From: VXPQ01 sp965117025
GTDB lineage: Bacteria; Bacteroidota; Rhodothermia; Rhodothermales; VXPQ01
Direction of reading: 5' to 3'
Assembly: GCA_965117025.1 (NCBI GenBank)
Contig: OZ220746.1
Span: 1,922,001-1,986,000, forward strand
DNA length: 64,000 nt
Below the pieces are notes generated by a model. That model was not told the DNA's origin and did no database searches. It saw only the letters and a list, made by a program, of their open reading frames with translations. The position numbers and the translations under genes are program-made. Shown piece by piece: positions 25,892 through 34,192 of the stretch (its first letter is position 1; every line of letters begins with the position of its first letter).

Positions 25892-27622
25892 ATGTCGAAA
25901 ATTACGATAGACAATAAGGAGTATGCATTTCAGGGGCAGCCGAAGCTGCTCCAGTTTTGCCTGGATCACGGGATGGAGTTGCCGCATTTCTGCTATCACC
26001 CGGCCCTTTCCGTGCCTGCCAATTGCCGCCAGTGCCTTGTGGAAGTGGGCATGCCGGTTCGGGACAGGGAGACCGGCGAGATCACACGGAATGACGACGG
26101 GGAGCCGGTGATCCGGTGGATGCCGAAGATGACCACGAGTTGCTCCGTGGATATGGCGGACGGCATGGTGGTCCGGACGCATCGGACCAGCGAGCAGGTG
26201 GAGCGGGCTCAGAAAGACAACCTCGAGTTCCTGCTCATCAACCATCCCCTTGATTGTCCGATTTGCGATCAGGCCGGCCACTGTCCGCTACAAAATCAGA
26301 CGTACAAGTACGGCCCTGAAGGGTCCCGTTTCGAATTTCTCAAGGTCCAAAAGCCCAAAAAGGTGGTGTTGGGCCCCCGGGTGATGCTGGACGGGGAGCG
26401 CTGCATCAACTGCACGCGGTGCACGCGATTTACGGACGAGGTGTCGAAGAGCCACCAGTTGACCATCATCGAACGCGGCGTAAAGAATTATCCGATGACC
26501 GCGCCGGGCGAGGTATTCGACGAGCCCTATTCGATGAACGTCATTGACATCTGTCCGGTGGGTGCGCTTACGTCCATCGACTTCCGGTTCCGCGCCCGGA
26601 TATGGGAGATGAGTTCGGCGCCATCCATCACGGTCACCAATGCAAAGGGCGCCAATTGCGCATACTGGGTACGCGACAATCTGGTGCTGCGCATCACGCC
26701 CCGCGCGAACCCGCATATCAACGAGTACTGGTTGCCGGACGAGGATCGCGCAGTCTGGCCACGGTTCAATGAACATCGCCCCGAAGGTCCTCAGGTTCGC
26801 ATGGCCGAGGGGTTGACGTCCGTGGACTGGGAGGCTGCGTACGCCCGCGTGTCCGAATTGCTCGGCTCGGTGGAGGGATCGAATATCCTCTTCCTCGGAT
26901 CATCGTATGCGACCGTTGAAGACAACTATCTTCTCGGCAAGCTGGCTGCTTCGCTGGGCGCTCCTGCCCCGGCGTACATTCCCCATGTCGAACCGGGCGC
27001 CGGCGACGGGTGGCTGATCACGGATGACAAAGCGCCGAATGCCGAAGGATGCCGGCGGCTTGGTATCCTCCCGGTCGATCCGGAGCTCGTGCGCGCCCGA
27101 CTCGAGGCGGGCGAGATCGCGGCCGTATATGTTCTGGAAGACGACCCGGTAGCCAGCGGGCTTTTCCAGGCCGCCGATGTGCAGGACATTCCGGTTATCC
27201 TGCATACCTACCACACCACAAACGAAACCATTGCCGCCGCCGATGTCGTGTTGCCGGCTGCGATGGTCGTGGAGACCGTAGGCACCTATGTGAGCGTGGA
27301 CGGATACGCACAGCGGGTGTGGCCGGCCAAGGCCATCAGGGGCGTGAACCGGACGCTCCGCATGGAAATGGGCATCAGCCGTCCGGATTCGCATGGCACG
27401 CCGTTCGATCGCTGGCATAATGAATCCAATCAGGTAAATTGCAAGCCGAGTTGGGAAATGCTGCCCGTCATTGCGCGAAGCATGGGCCTGCAAGAGGAGG
27501 ATGCCTCCCCGAAAGCGATCATGCAGGAAGTCGCGCACACGATCGGGAGTTTCGAGGGCGCTGACTACGAAAGCATGGGGGCGCAGGGGGTTCGGCTGGC
27601 GGAAATCGGAGCCACTGTGTAA
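25892..27622 (+). CDS. nuoG: NADH-quinone oxidoreductase subunit G
   Basis: About 576 residues from the ATG at 25892. The N-terminal ferredoxin-like domain has CYHPALSVPANCRQC; the His/Cys cluster segment reads HPLDCPICDQAGHCPLQ and the [4Fe-4S] segment GERCINCTRCTRF with CPVGAL. The C-terminal molybdopterin-oxidoreductase-like part is shorter than in E. coli (about 900 residues in total there), so this is a compact NuoG. The upstream in-frame ATG at 25835 overlaps nuoF and lacks conservation. Confidence 0.94.
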   Translation: MSKITIDNKEYAFQGQPKLLQFCLDHGMELPHFCYHPALSVPANCRQCLVEVGMPVRDRETGEITRNDDGEPVIRWMPKMTTSCSVDMADGMVVRTHRTSEQVERAQKDNLEFLLINHPLDCPICDQAGHCPLQNQTYKYGPEGSRFEFLKVQKPKKVVLGPRVMLDGERCINCTRCTRFTDEVSKSHQLTIIERGVKNYPMTAPGEVFDEPYSMNVIDICPVGALTSIDFRFRARIWEMSSAPSITVTNAKGANCAYWVRDNLVLRITPRANPHINEYWLPDEDRAVWPRFNEHRPEGPQVRMAEGLTSVDWEAAYARVSELLGSVEGSNILFLGSSYATVEDNYLLGKLAASLGAPAPAYIPHVEPGAGDGWLITDDKAPNAEGCRRLGILPVDPELVRARLEAGEIAAVYVLEDDPVASGLFQAADVQDIPVILHTYHTTNETIAAADVVLPAAMVVETVGTYVSVDGYAQRVWPAKAIRGVNRTLRMEMGISRPDSHGTPFDRWHNESNQVNCKPSWEMLPVIARSMGLQEEDASPKAIMQEVAHTIGSFEGADYESMGAQGVRLAEIGATV

Positions 27623-27661
27623 CCGGCGCCGTGCGCTGAAAATCACTGTAGAAAACCGCAC

Positions 27662-28696
27662 ATGGATATACCTCTTTACTGGACGGCGGTCGTGGCGTTC
27701 GTCGTGCTGAATCTGATGATGCTCTCGGCGTCCGTGCTTGTGTACGCCGAGCGCAAGGTGTCGGGGTATATCCAGCTCCGGCCGGGTCCCGACCGCGTCG
27801 GGCCAATGGGTTTTTTCCAGCCGTTCGCCGATGTACTCAAACTGCTTTTCAAGGAAGATATCCGACCTTCCTCGGCGAATCCTTTTATCCATTCGCTGGC
27901 TCCGGTGATCATGGTGGTCATAGCCATGTCCGTTCCCGCCGTGATTCCCTTTGCGCGCGGGGTCGTTATTGCCGATGTGGGACCGGGCGTCATTATCATT
28001 CTTGCGCTTACGTCCATCAGCGTCTACGGCATTACCCTGGCAGGGTGGAGTTCGAACAGCAAATACTCCCTGCTGGGCGGATTGCGTTCGGCGGCGCAGA
28101 TGATTTCGTACGAATTGACGATGGGACTGGCTGTCGTATCCGTGATTTTGCTTGCGGGGACGCTCAATGTCACGGGTATTGTCGAGGATCAGGCGGGGGG
28201 ATGGGCGATTCTGGGGTGGAATGTATTCCGCAATCCGATCGGGGCCGTTCTTTTCGTGGTTACGGCGTTTGCCGAAACGAATCGCGCCCCGTTCGATTTG
28301 CCGGAGGCGGAACAGGAACTGGTCGGCGGGTACCACACGGAATACAGCGGCATGAAGTTCGGAATGTTTTTTCTTGCCGAATACGTCAACTGGTGGGTTG
28401 CGTCGTTTGTCATTGTAACCCTCTTCTTCGGGGGGTACCTGGTGCCGTTCGAGCCCTTGCTGATCCAGGCCTTTCCGGAACTTGCCGGGAGTATCCTTCT
28501 CGGAGCGCTCCAGGTACTGTCCCTGCTTGCCAAGGTGGCGTTTTTCGCCTTTCTGTTTATCTGGGTGCGATGGACGCTGCCCCGATTCAAATACAACCAG
28601 CTCATGCAGTTGGGATGGAAGGTCCTGCTTCCGATCGGCCTGGTTAATGTCGTGGTGGTAGCCCTCGGCATGATCTTTTTCCGCGCGATTTTTTGA
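27662..28696 (+). CDS. nuoH: NADH-quinone oxidoreductase subunit H
   Basis: 344 residues with about eight membrane segments. Signatures are YAERKVSGYIQLRPGPDRVG near the N-terminus and NRAPFDLPEAEQELVGGYHT. It links the membrane arm to the quinone cavity. It is the last nuo gene here: instead of nuoI, the next gene is rpe, whose TTG start overlaps the nuoH stop (TTGA). Confidence 0.96.
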   Translation: MDIPLYWTAVVAFVVLNLMMLSASVLVYAERKVSGYIQLRPGPDRVGPMGFFQPFADVLKLLFKEDIRPSSANPFIHSLAPVIMVVIAMSVPAVIPFARGVVIADVGPGVIIILALTSISVYGITLAGWSSNSKYSLLGGLRSAAQMISYELTMGLAVVSVILLAGTLNVTGIVEDQAGGWAILGWNVFRNPIGAVLFVVTAFAETNRAPFDLPEAEQELVGGYHTEYSGMKFGMFFLAEYVNWWVASFVIVTLFFGGYLVPFEPLLIQAFPELAGSILLGALQVLSLLAKVAFFAFLFIWVRWTLPRFKYNQLMQLGWKVLLPIGLVNVVVVALGMIFFRAIF

Positions 28697-29361
28697 TACT
28701 GTCTTCTTCCATCATTGCCTCGGATGCCGCGCGCCTTGGAGATCAGGCGCGGGCAGCGCTGGATGCCGGCGTCGACTGGCTCCATATCGATGTGATGGAT
28801 GGACGGTTCGTGCCGAATATTACCGTGGGCCCCTTTGTGGTGGAAGCGCTTCGGCCTCTTGCGGACGAGACCGGAGCCAAGCTGGATGTACACCTGATGA
28901 TCGAGGAGCCCCGCCGGTATCTGGATGATTTCATTGCAGCGGGCGCCGACATCGTTACGGTGCATGTGGAAACCTGTACGCATCTTCACCGCGTCCTGAC
29001 GCATATCCGGTCTCGCGGAGCCATGGCCGGCGTCACCCTCAATCCGGGCACTTCGCTTTCAGCGATCGCAGAGGTGCTTCCCGATGTGGATATGGCGTTG
29101 GTCATGTCGGTCGATCCCGGTTTCAGCGGCCAGAAATACATCCCCGAATCGACAGAGAGAATCCGCCGGCTCAGAGGCATGCTCAATCAGATCGCCTCCC
29201 GCGCCTGGTTACAGGTCGATGGGGGGGTCTATGCGGGCAATATCCGTGAGGTGGTCCGGGCCGGAGCCACGGTCGTGGTAGCGGGCAATGCAGTGTTCGG
29301 CGGCGCTTCCATAGCCGACAATGTGCAGGCGCTTCGGGATGCGGCTGCTCTTGAAGCCTGA
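28693..29361 (+). CDS. rpe: Ribulose-phosphate 3-epimerase
   Basis: 222 residues, a TIM barrel with the family motifs LHIDVMDGRFVPNITVGP, DVHLMIEEP, LNPGTS, LVMSVDPGFSGQKYI and VDGGV. It interconverts ribulose-5-P and xylulose-5-P in the pentose phosphate pathway. It starts with TTG at 28693, overlapping the nuoH stop by 4 bp, so it is probably translated by coupling to complex I. priA begins 4 bp after its stop. Confidence 0.95.
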   Translation: MILSSSIIASDAARLGDQARAALDAGVDWLHIDVMDGRFVPNITVGPFVVEALRPLADETGAKLDVHLMIEEPRRYLDDFIAAGADIVTVHVETCTHLHRVLTHIRSRGAMAGVTLNPGTSLSAIAEVLPDVDMALVMSVDPGFSGQKYIPESTERIRRLRGMLNQIASRAWLQVDGGVYAGNIREVVRAGATVVVAGNAVFGGASIADNVQALRDAAALEA

Positions 29362-29365
29362 TCGC

Positions 29366-31612
29366 ATGTTTGCCGAGGTGGCGTTTCCCCTTCCGCTTCC
29401 CAAGCCCTTTATATACCGCGTTCCTCCGGGGATGTCCGGTGTGGCCGTTGGCTCCCGGGTGCTTGCGCCGTTCGGACCGCGCCGCATGACAGGGGTCGTC
29501 ACGGCCCTGCGCCAGGATGCCGCCGGGATCGGGCAAACGAAAGACCTGCTCGCACCGCTGGATACGTTGCCTTCGGTTTCCGCCGAACTGTTTGGCCTGG
29601 TCCGGTGGATGGCGGACTACTACGTATGTTCCTGGGGCGAGGTGTTCCGGGTCATGATGCCGGCGGGGATGCTTTCGGCAAAGCCGGCCAAAACCCGGGT
29701 CGAACGGCGCGTACGATTCGCTCCTGCGTGGCGGCATGAAAAGGCTGTGGACGCCTTGTGCGCCGAGTTGCGTGGTCCCAGACAGATAGCAGTCATCGAA
29801 TCCCTGGCCGGATATGCCGCCGAAGGCCTGCAGGATCCGCGACAGGCTGATTTGCTGGCCCGTGCAGGCGCTGCTTCCTCGACGCTCCGAAGCCTCGTGC
29901 AGCGCGGCGTCCTCGAGATTGTGGAGGCGGAAGCAGTTCGCGCCGGGGTCATCGATGCGGGCAACGCCGGGGCGCTCCCGGATCGTACGTTGCATCCTGC
30001 GCAGGCCGAAGCGCTGCACGCCGTTTCCGCATGTATCGACGCCGGGCGGTTTCGCCCCTTTCTGTTGCATGGGGTAACGGGCAGCGGGAAAACGGAAGTG
30101 TACATCGAAGCCCTGAAGCAAACGATCGGGCGCGGCCGCACCGGGATCGTGCTGGTTCCCGAGATTGCGCTCACCCCGCAAATCGTTCGCCGTTTCAGGG
30201 CGCATTTCGGGAGCCGCATTGCCGTATTTCATTCCGGCATGAGCGCAGGCGAGCGATTCGATACATGGCGGCTCCTGCGGGCGGGCCGGTTCGACGCCGT
30301 CGTGGGGCCGCGGTCTGCGGTGCTGGCGCCCCTGTCGAACCTGGGATTGCTTGTCGTGGATGAGGAGCACGGCCAGTCCTACAAGCAGCAAAACCCGGCG
30401 CCGCGCTATCATGCCCGCGATGTGGCCGTCATGCGGGCACGCATGAACGATGCCGTGTGCATTCTCGGGTCGGCTACGCCCAGCCTGGAGAGCCACTACA
30501 ATGCACAACGTGGAAAGTATACGTTGTTGTCCCTGCCCGAACGGGCAAGGCGGTCTGCGGACAAGCCGGTCTCTTTGCCGGACGTGCGCATTATAGATAT
30601 GCGGGGCACACCCTCCTCCACCTCGTTTTCACCCTGGCTCGAAGACGCTATCGGGCAACGCCTTGCCCGATCCGAACAGGTTATTCTCCTTCAGAACCGG
30701 AGAGGGTATGCCCCCTTGCCCGAATGTGTGCGTTGCGGCTGGTCGCCGGAGTGCGAGGATTGCTCGATCACGATGGTCTTTCACAAGAGCGGTAATCGCC
30801 TGCGGTGCCATTATTGCGGGCGCACGGCGCCGTTTCGCGCACGCTGTCCGAGTTGCGGAGAAGCGTCCATAGAGGCGTTTGGAACCGGCACGCAGCGCGT
30901 CGAGGAGGAACTGGAAGCGCGTTTTCCGGAAGCGCGCATCGTACGTATGGATCTCGATACCACCTCCGCCAAGGATGCGCACGAATTGCTGCTCCGGCGC
31001 TTCGGAGAGGGACATGCGGATATTCTCGTGGGCACGCAGATGGTTGCGAAAGGCTTCGATTTCGAGCGCGTAACGCTCGTCGGCGTGATCAATGCGGATA
31101 TCGGCTTGCTATTGCCCGACTTTCGTGCCGAAGAGCGCACGTACCAGTTGCTTTCGCAGGTAGCCGGGCGGGCAGGACGCGCTTCGCTGCCGGGCGAAGT
31201 CGTGATACAGACAAGGAATCCCGACCGTTCTATCCTGCGCTATGCCCGCGATCACGACTACGAAACCTTTGCCGCGCGCCAGTTAGCGGAACGCCGGGCG
31301 CTTTGTTACCCGCCGTTCGGCCGTATGGCAGGCATAGCGTTCAGGGGGCCTCGCGCCCGGGATGTGGCCGATCTGGCCCGGCGTTGGACGGACGCGCTCC
31401 GAAAAGAAGCGGCCGGCGCCCAGGTCATGGGCCCGGAAGAGGCCTTTATAAGCCGGGTAAAGAAGCAGTACCGGTATCATTCCATTGTGAAGTGCCGTCG
31501 CGGCGACCGCATTTCCTTGCAGGAGGCCCTGCGGACCGTGGAGGAAGGTATCGGTTCGCTTCCGGCCGGTTGCCGCGTCAACATCGACATAGATCCGGTC
31601 GGCTTTTTCTGA
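29366..31612 (+). CDS. priA: Primosomal protein N' (replication restart helicase PriA)
   Basis: About 748 residues from the ATG at 29366. The N-terminal 3'-end-binding domain (MFAEVAFPLPLPKPFIYRVP) precedes a superfamily 2 helicase core with GVTGSGKTEVY and DEEHGQSYKQ. The inserted zinc-binding region has paired Cys motifs (CVRCGWSPECEDC, then CHYCGRTAPFRARCPSCG). It restarts stalled replication forks. It follows rpe by 4 bp and is probably the end of the nuo-rpe-priA transcript. Confidence 0.96.
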   Translation: MFAEVAFPLPLPKPFIYRVPPGMSGVAVGSRVLAPFGPRRMTGVVTALRQDAAGIGQTKDLLAPLDTLPSVSAELFGLVRWMADYYVCSWGEVFRVMMPAGMLSAKPAKTRVERRVRFAPAWRHEKAVDALCAELRGPRQIAVIESLAGYAAEGLQDPRQADLLARAGAASSTLRSLVQRGVLEIVEAEAVRAGVIDAGNAGALPDRTLHPAQAEALHAVSACIDAGRFRPFLLHGVTGSGKTEVYIEALKQTIGRGRTGIVLVPEIALTPQIVRRFRAHFGSRIAVFHSGMSAGERFDTWRLLRAGRFDAVVGPRSAVLAPLSNLGLLVVDEEHGQSYKQQNPAPRYHARDVAVMRARMNDAVCILGSATPSLESHYNAQRGKYTLLSLPERARRSADKPVSLPDVRIIDMRGTPSSTSFSPWLEDAIGQRLARSEQVILLQNRRGYAPLPECVRCGWSPECEDCSITMVFHKSGNRLRCHYCGRTAPFRARCPSCGEASIEAFGTGTQRVEEELEARFPEARIVRMDLDTTSAKDAHELLLRRFGEGHADILVGTQMVAKGFDFERVTLVGVINADIGLLLPDFRAEERTYQLLSQVAGRAGRASLPGEVVIQTRNPDRSILRYARDHDYETFAARQLAERRALCYPPFGRMAGIAFRGPRARDVADLARRWTDALRKEAAGAQVMGPEEAFISRVKKQYRYHSIVKCRRGDRISLQEALRTVEEGIGSLPAGCRVNIDIDPVGFF

Positions 31613-31680
31613 TCGGCGGAGTACGTTACTTCGCCGCCTTCCGCCGGAACCCTGCCGGTCTGTGCGGGTTTCTTCGTCAA

Positions 31681-31787
31681 GGGCAAGTTCCGCACGGTCT
31701 GCTCCCTGTGAATCCTGTCAGGGCCGGAAGGCAGCAGCAGTAAATAGGTTGAAGCGACGCGATACGGGTAGCTTGCCCCTCTTTTTT
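31681..31787 (+). ncRNA. ffs: Signal recognition particle RNA (small bacterial type)
   Basis: The conserved domain IV core TGTCAGGGCCGGAAGGCAGC is present near 31716, with the tip GGAA loop and the asymmetric A-rich side. The outer ends GGGCAAG (31681-31687) and CTTGCCC (31772-31778) pair to close a 98-nt RNA, followed by a T-run (31781-31787) that may serve as terminator. The RNA binds Ffh to target membrane proteins. Confidence 0.9.
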
Positions 31788-31815
31788 AACACCGACACCA
31801 TACGCAACCCCGCCC

Positions 31816-32127
31816 ATGCCTTTATACGAGACGTTGTTGATGGGAGGACCGGCCAACGGTGATGCGAACCCGATGGCCATGTTCCTGCCGCTGATCCTGA
31901 TTTTTGTCGTTTTCTACTTTTTCATTATCCGGCCCCAGAAGAAAAAGGAAACCGACCGCAAGCAGATGATTGCCGCCGTCCGCAAGGGGGACAAGATCAT
32001 TACCCTTGGCGGGGTACACGGCGCGGTGACCCAGGTGGATGAGACCAGTGTGCTCGTTCAGGCGGATACGAACGTCAAGTTGCGCGTCGAAAAAAGCGCT
32101 ATTGCGAGCGTGGATACGAAGGGGTGA
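31816..32127 (+). CDS. yajC: Preprotein translocase subunit YajC
   Basis: 103 residues. One membrane segment (FLPLILIFVVFYFFIIRP) is followed by the family signature RPQKKKETDRKQMI and the YajC domain (VRKGDKIITLGGVHGAV). It belongs to the SecDF-YajC complex of the inner membrane. It lies just downstream of the SRP RNA, so two export components sit side by side. A terminator hairpin follows. Confidence 0.93.
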   Translation: MPLYETLLMGGPANGDANPMAMFLPLILIFVVFYFFIIRPQKKKETDRKQMIAAVRKGDKIITLGGVHGAVTQVDETSVLVQADTNVKLRVEKSAIASVDTKG

Positions 32128-32140
32128 TCCGTGCTCGTGC

Positions 32141-32177
32141 GGAAAACAGGACATTTCCTGTTTCCGGCTGTTTTTTT
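32141..32177 (+). terminator. Rho-independent terminator after yajC
   Basis: A hairpin of GGAAA-CAGGA with TCCTG-TTTCC (one bulged A, about 4-nt loop, 32141-32165) is followed by GGCTGTTTTTTT. It lies 14 bp past the yajC stop. Confidence 0.6.
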
Positions 32178-32224
32178 GCCGGAATATCCATCGATTCGGC
32201 ATGAATGACATGGAGTAAAGCGTC

Positions 32225-33502
32225 ATGGGAAAGACACCCGACACGGACTGGATGAAGCGGTCTTTCGATACGATCGAAGACGCCGTTCGGGAATTGGCGG
32301 AGGGGCGGCTCGTCATTGTGGTCGATGACGAGGATCGCGAAAACGAGGGGGACTTCGTAGGCGTTGCGGACAAGATTACCCCCGAGACCGTCAACTTCAT
32401 GGCGACGCATGGCCGCGGGCTCATCTGTGCGGCGCTTACCCGGGAGCGGGCGGCGGCTCTTTCCCTCGACATGATGGTCGACGGCAATACCTCGCTCTAC
32501 AACACCCCGTTTACGGTATCGGTGGATTTCAAGACCGGCACCACGACGGGCATTTCGGCCCCGGATCGCGCCCGGACCTTCCGCGCCCTTGCCGACCCGG
32601 CAAGCAGCCCATCGGATTTTGCGCGTCCGGGCCATGTCTTTCCTCTGCGATCCCGGAACGGCGGGGTCCTGCGCCGCGCCGGACATACCGAGGCGGCGGT
32701 GGATCTGGCCCGCATGGCCGGATCTGCTCCGGTGGGGGTCCTCGTGGAAATCATGACCGAGGAAGGCATGATGGCGCGTACCCCCGAGCTGCTGGAAATG
32801 GCGGACCGGTTCGGCCTGCGCATTATCACGATCAAGGACCTCATCGCGCACCGGATGATGACGGAATGTCTTGTACGGCGCGTCGTGGAGGTGGATTTAC
32901 CGACGCTGTACGGTGATTTCAGGCTGATTGCGTACCAGGATATACTCAGCGAGGAAGCCCACCTCGCTTTGGTAAAGGGAAACTGGGCCGAAGGAGAACC
33001 GGTGCTCGTGCGGGTACACTCGCAATGCGTCACCGGAGACATTTTCGGTTCGATGCGGTGCGATTGCGGGGAGCAACTGGCCATGGCGATGCAGCAGGTG
33101 GAAGCGGAAGGGCGCGGCGCCGTGTTGTATATGAAGCAGGAGGGGCGCGGTATCGGCTTGCTTAACAAACTGCGCGCCTACAAGCTGCAGCAGGAGGAGG
33201 GAATGGATACGGTGGAGGCCAACGAGGCGCTCGGATTCAGGATGGATCATCGGGATTACGGCATCGGGTGCCAGATCCTGCGCGATCTGGGGATTCGAAA
33301 GCTCCGCCTCCTGACGAACAATCCGACGAAACGGGTCGGGCTGGCCGGGTACGGACTTGAAATCGTTGAACGTCTTCCTATCGAGACCTCTCCGAACACG
33401 GTAAACCACAACTACCTCAAGACCAAGCGAGACCGCATGGGCCACCTGATTCTGGGTGAGGTGGACGAGCATGACCGCGCCATGCTCAGGAAGGTACTGT
33501 AG
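32225..33502 (+). CDS. ribBA: Bifunctional DHBP synthase / GTP cyclohydrolase II
   Basis: 425 residues made of two domains. The N-terminal RibB part has VIVVDDEDRENEGDF and the acid/His catalytic residues to about residue 215 (ITIKDLIAHRM). The C-terminal RibA part has the zinc ligands in HSQCVTGDIFGSMRCDCGEQ and the GTP-binding YMKQEGRGIGLLNKLRAYKL. It starts two branches of riboflavin synthesis. No FMN riboswitch is apparent upstream. Its stop is 2 bp before repeat copy G. Confidence 0.96.
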   Translation: MGKTPDTDWMKRSFDTIEDAVRELAEGRLVIVVDDEDRENEGDFVGVADKITPETVNFMATHGRGLICAALTRERAAALSLDMMVDGNTSLYNTPFTVSVDFKTGTTTGISAPDRARTFRALADPASSPSDFARPGHVFPLRSRNGGVLRRAGHTEAAVDLARMAGSAPVGVLVEIMTEEGMMARTPELLEMADRFGLRIITIKDLIAHRMMTECLVRRVVEVDLPTLYGDFRLIAYQDILSEEAHLALVKGNWAEGEPVLVRVHSQCVTGDIFGSMRCDCGEQLAMAMQQVEAEGRGAVLYMKQEGRGIGLLNKLRAYKLQQEEGMDTVEANEALGFRMDHRDYGIGCQILRDLGIRKLRLLTNNPTKRVGLAGYGLEIVERLPIETSPNTVNHNYLKTKRDRMGHLILGEVDEHDRAMLRKVL

Positions 33503-33504
33503 CA

Positions 33505-33581
33505 GGATACTCTGATCAAAACCCCTTCGCTCAGTGCATTCCTCGCAGCCTCTGAGCTTTGCGGACGTAATCAGCGTATCC
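33505..33581. repeat. Family 1 element, compact palindrome (copy G)
   Basis: 77 bp with both ends: GGATACTCTGATCAAAACC and GACGTAATCAGCGTATCC. It fills the gap between the convergent ribBA and coaE genes, so it may act as a bidirectional transcript end. Confidence 0.72.
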
Positions 33582-33595
33582 TGTAGTGCAGGCGA

Positions 33596-34192
33596 TCACC
33601 GGGATGTCATATCCCGGTACAATCGCTCCACCTTGCGCCGCAGTTGTTCCGGGTCCCCGTTGTTTTCGAGCACGATGTCGGCCCGTTCCCGCAGGACGGA
33701 TGGATCGGCCTGATGCGCCATTCTGGCGGCCACCTCTTCCTGCAAGACCCCGTCTCGTTCGCACACCCGCTCGATCCGCGCCCGAAGAGGGGCTTCCACC
33801 ACCGCCACGGCGTCCAACTGGCGATCTGCTCCCGCTTCGAAGATCAGGGCGGCCTCCTTGACCATGAGCGACGCCCCCTCACGCTGCGCTTGCTGCGCCG
33901 CCTCCTCGAACCGTCTCAGTACCGGCGGATGCACCAGCGCATTGAGCTGTTTGAGCAGGGCTTTATCGGCAAACGCCATCCGGGCAATGAAACGCCGGTT
34001 CGGGCTGCCGTCGGACCGATAGCTTTCCGGACCAAACAGGTCGATCACGTCCCGGCGTATCGAGGCATCGCTTGCGAGCAGCCGTTTCGCTTCGTCGTCC
34101 GCGTAGAACACCCGTGCGCCGAGTTCCTCCAGCATACGGCATACGGTCGTTTTGCCGCTTCCGATCCCCCCCGTAACGCCGAGTCGCTTCAT
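33596..34192 (-). CDS. coaE: Dephospho-CoA kinase
   Basis: About 198 residues from the ATG at 34192. The P-loop GVTGGIGSGKTTVC opens the protein, followed by ADDEAKRLL, the LID-type region and IVLENNGD near the end. It phosphorylates dephospho-CoA, the last step of CoA synthesis. Its start overlaps the stop of the large beta-barrel gene by ATGA, so it is translationally coupled to it. Last gene of a HIT - barrel - coaE operon. Confidence 0.95.
   Translation of the reverse strand: MKRLGVTGGIGSGKTTVCRMLEELGARVFYADDEAKRLLASDASIRRDVIDLFGPESYRSDGSPNRRFIARMAFADKALLKQLNALVHPPVLRRFEEAAQQAQREGASLMVKEAALIFEAGADRQLDAVAVVEAPLRARIERVCERDGVLQEEVAARMAHQADPSVLRERADIVLENNGDPEQLRRKVERLYRDMTSR

Noticed and set aside
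32128..32224. FMN riboswitch upstream of ribBA
   Set aside because: The gap is under 100 bp and contains only the yajC terminator; the conserved RFN pieces are absent.
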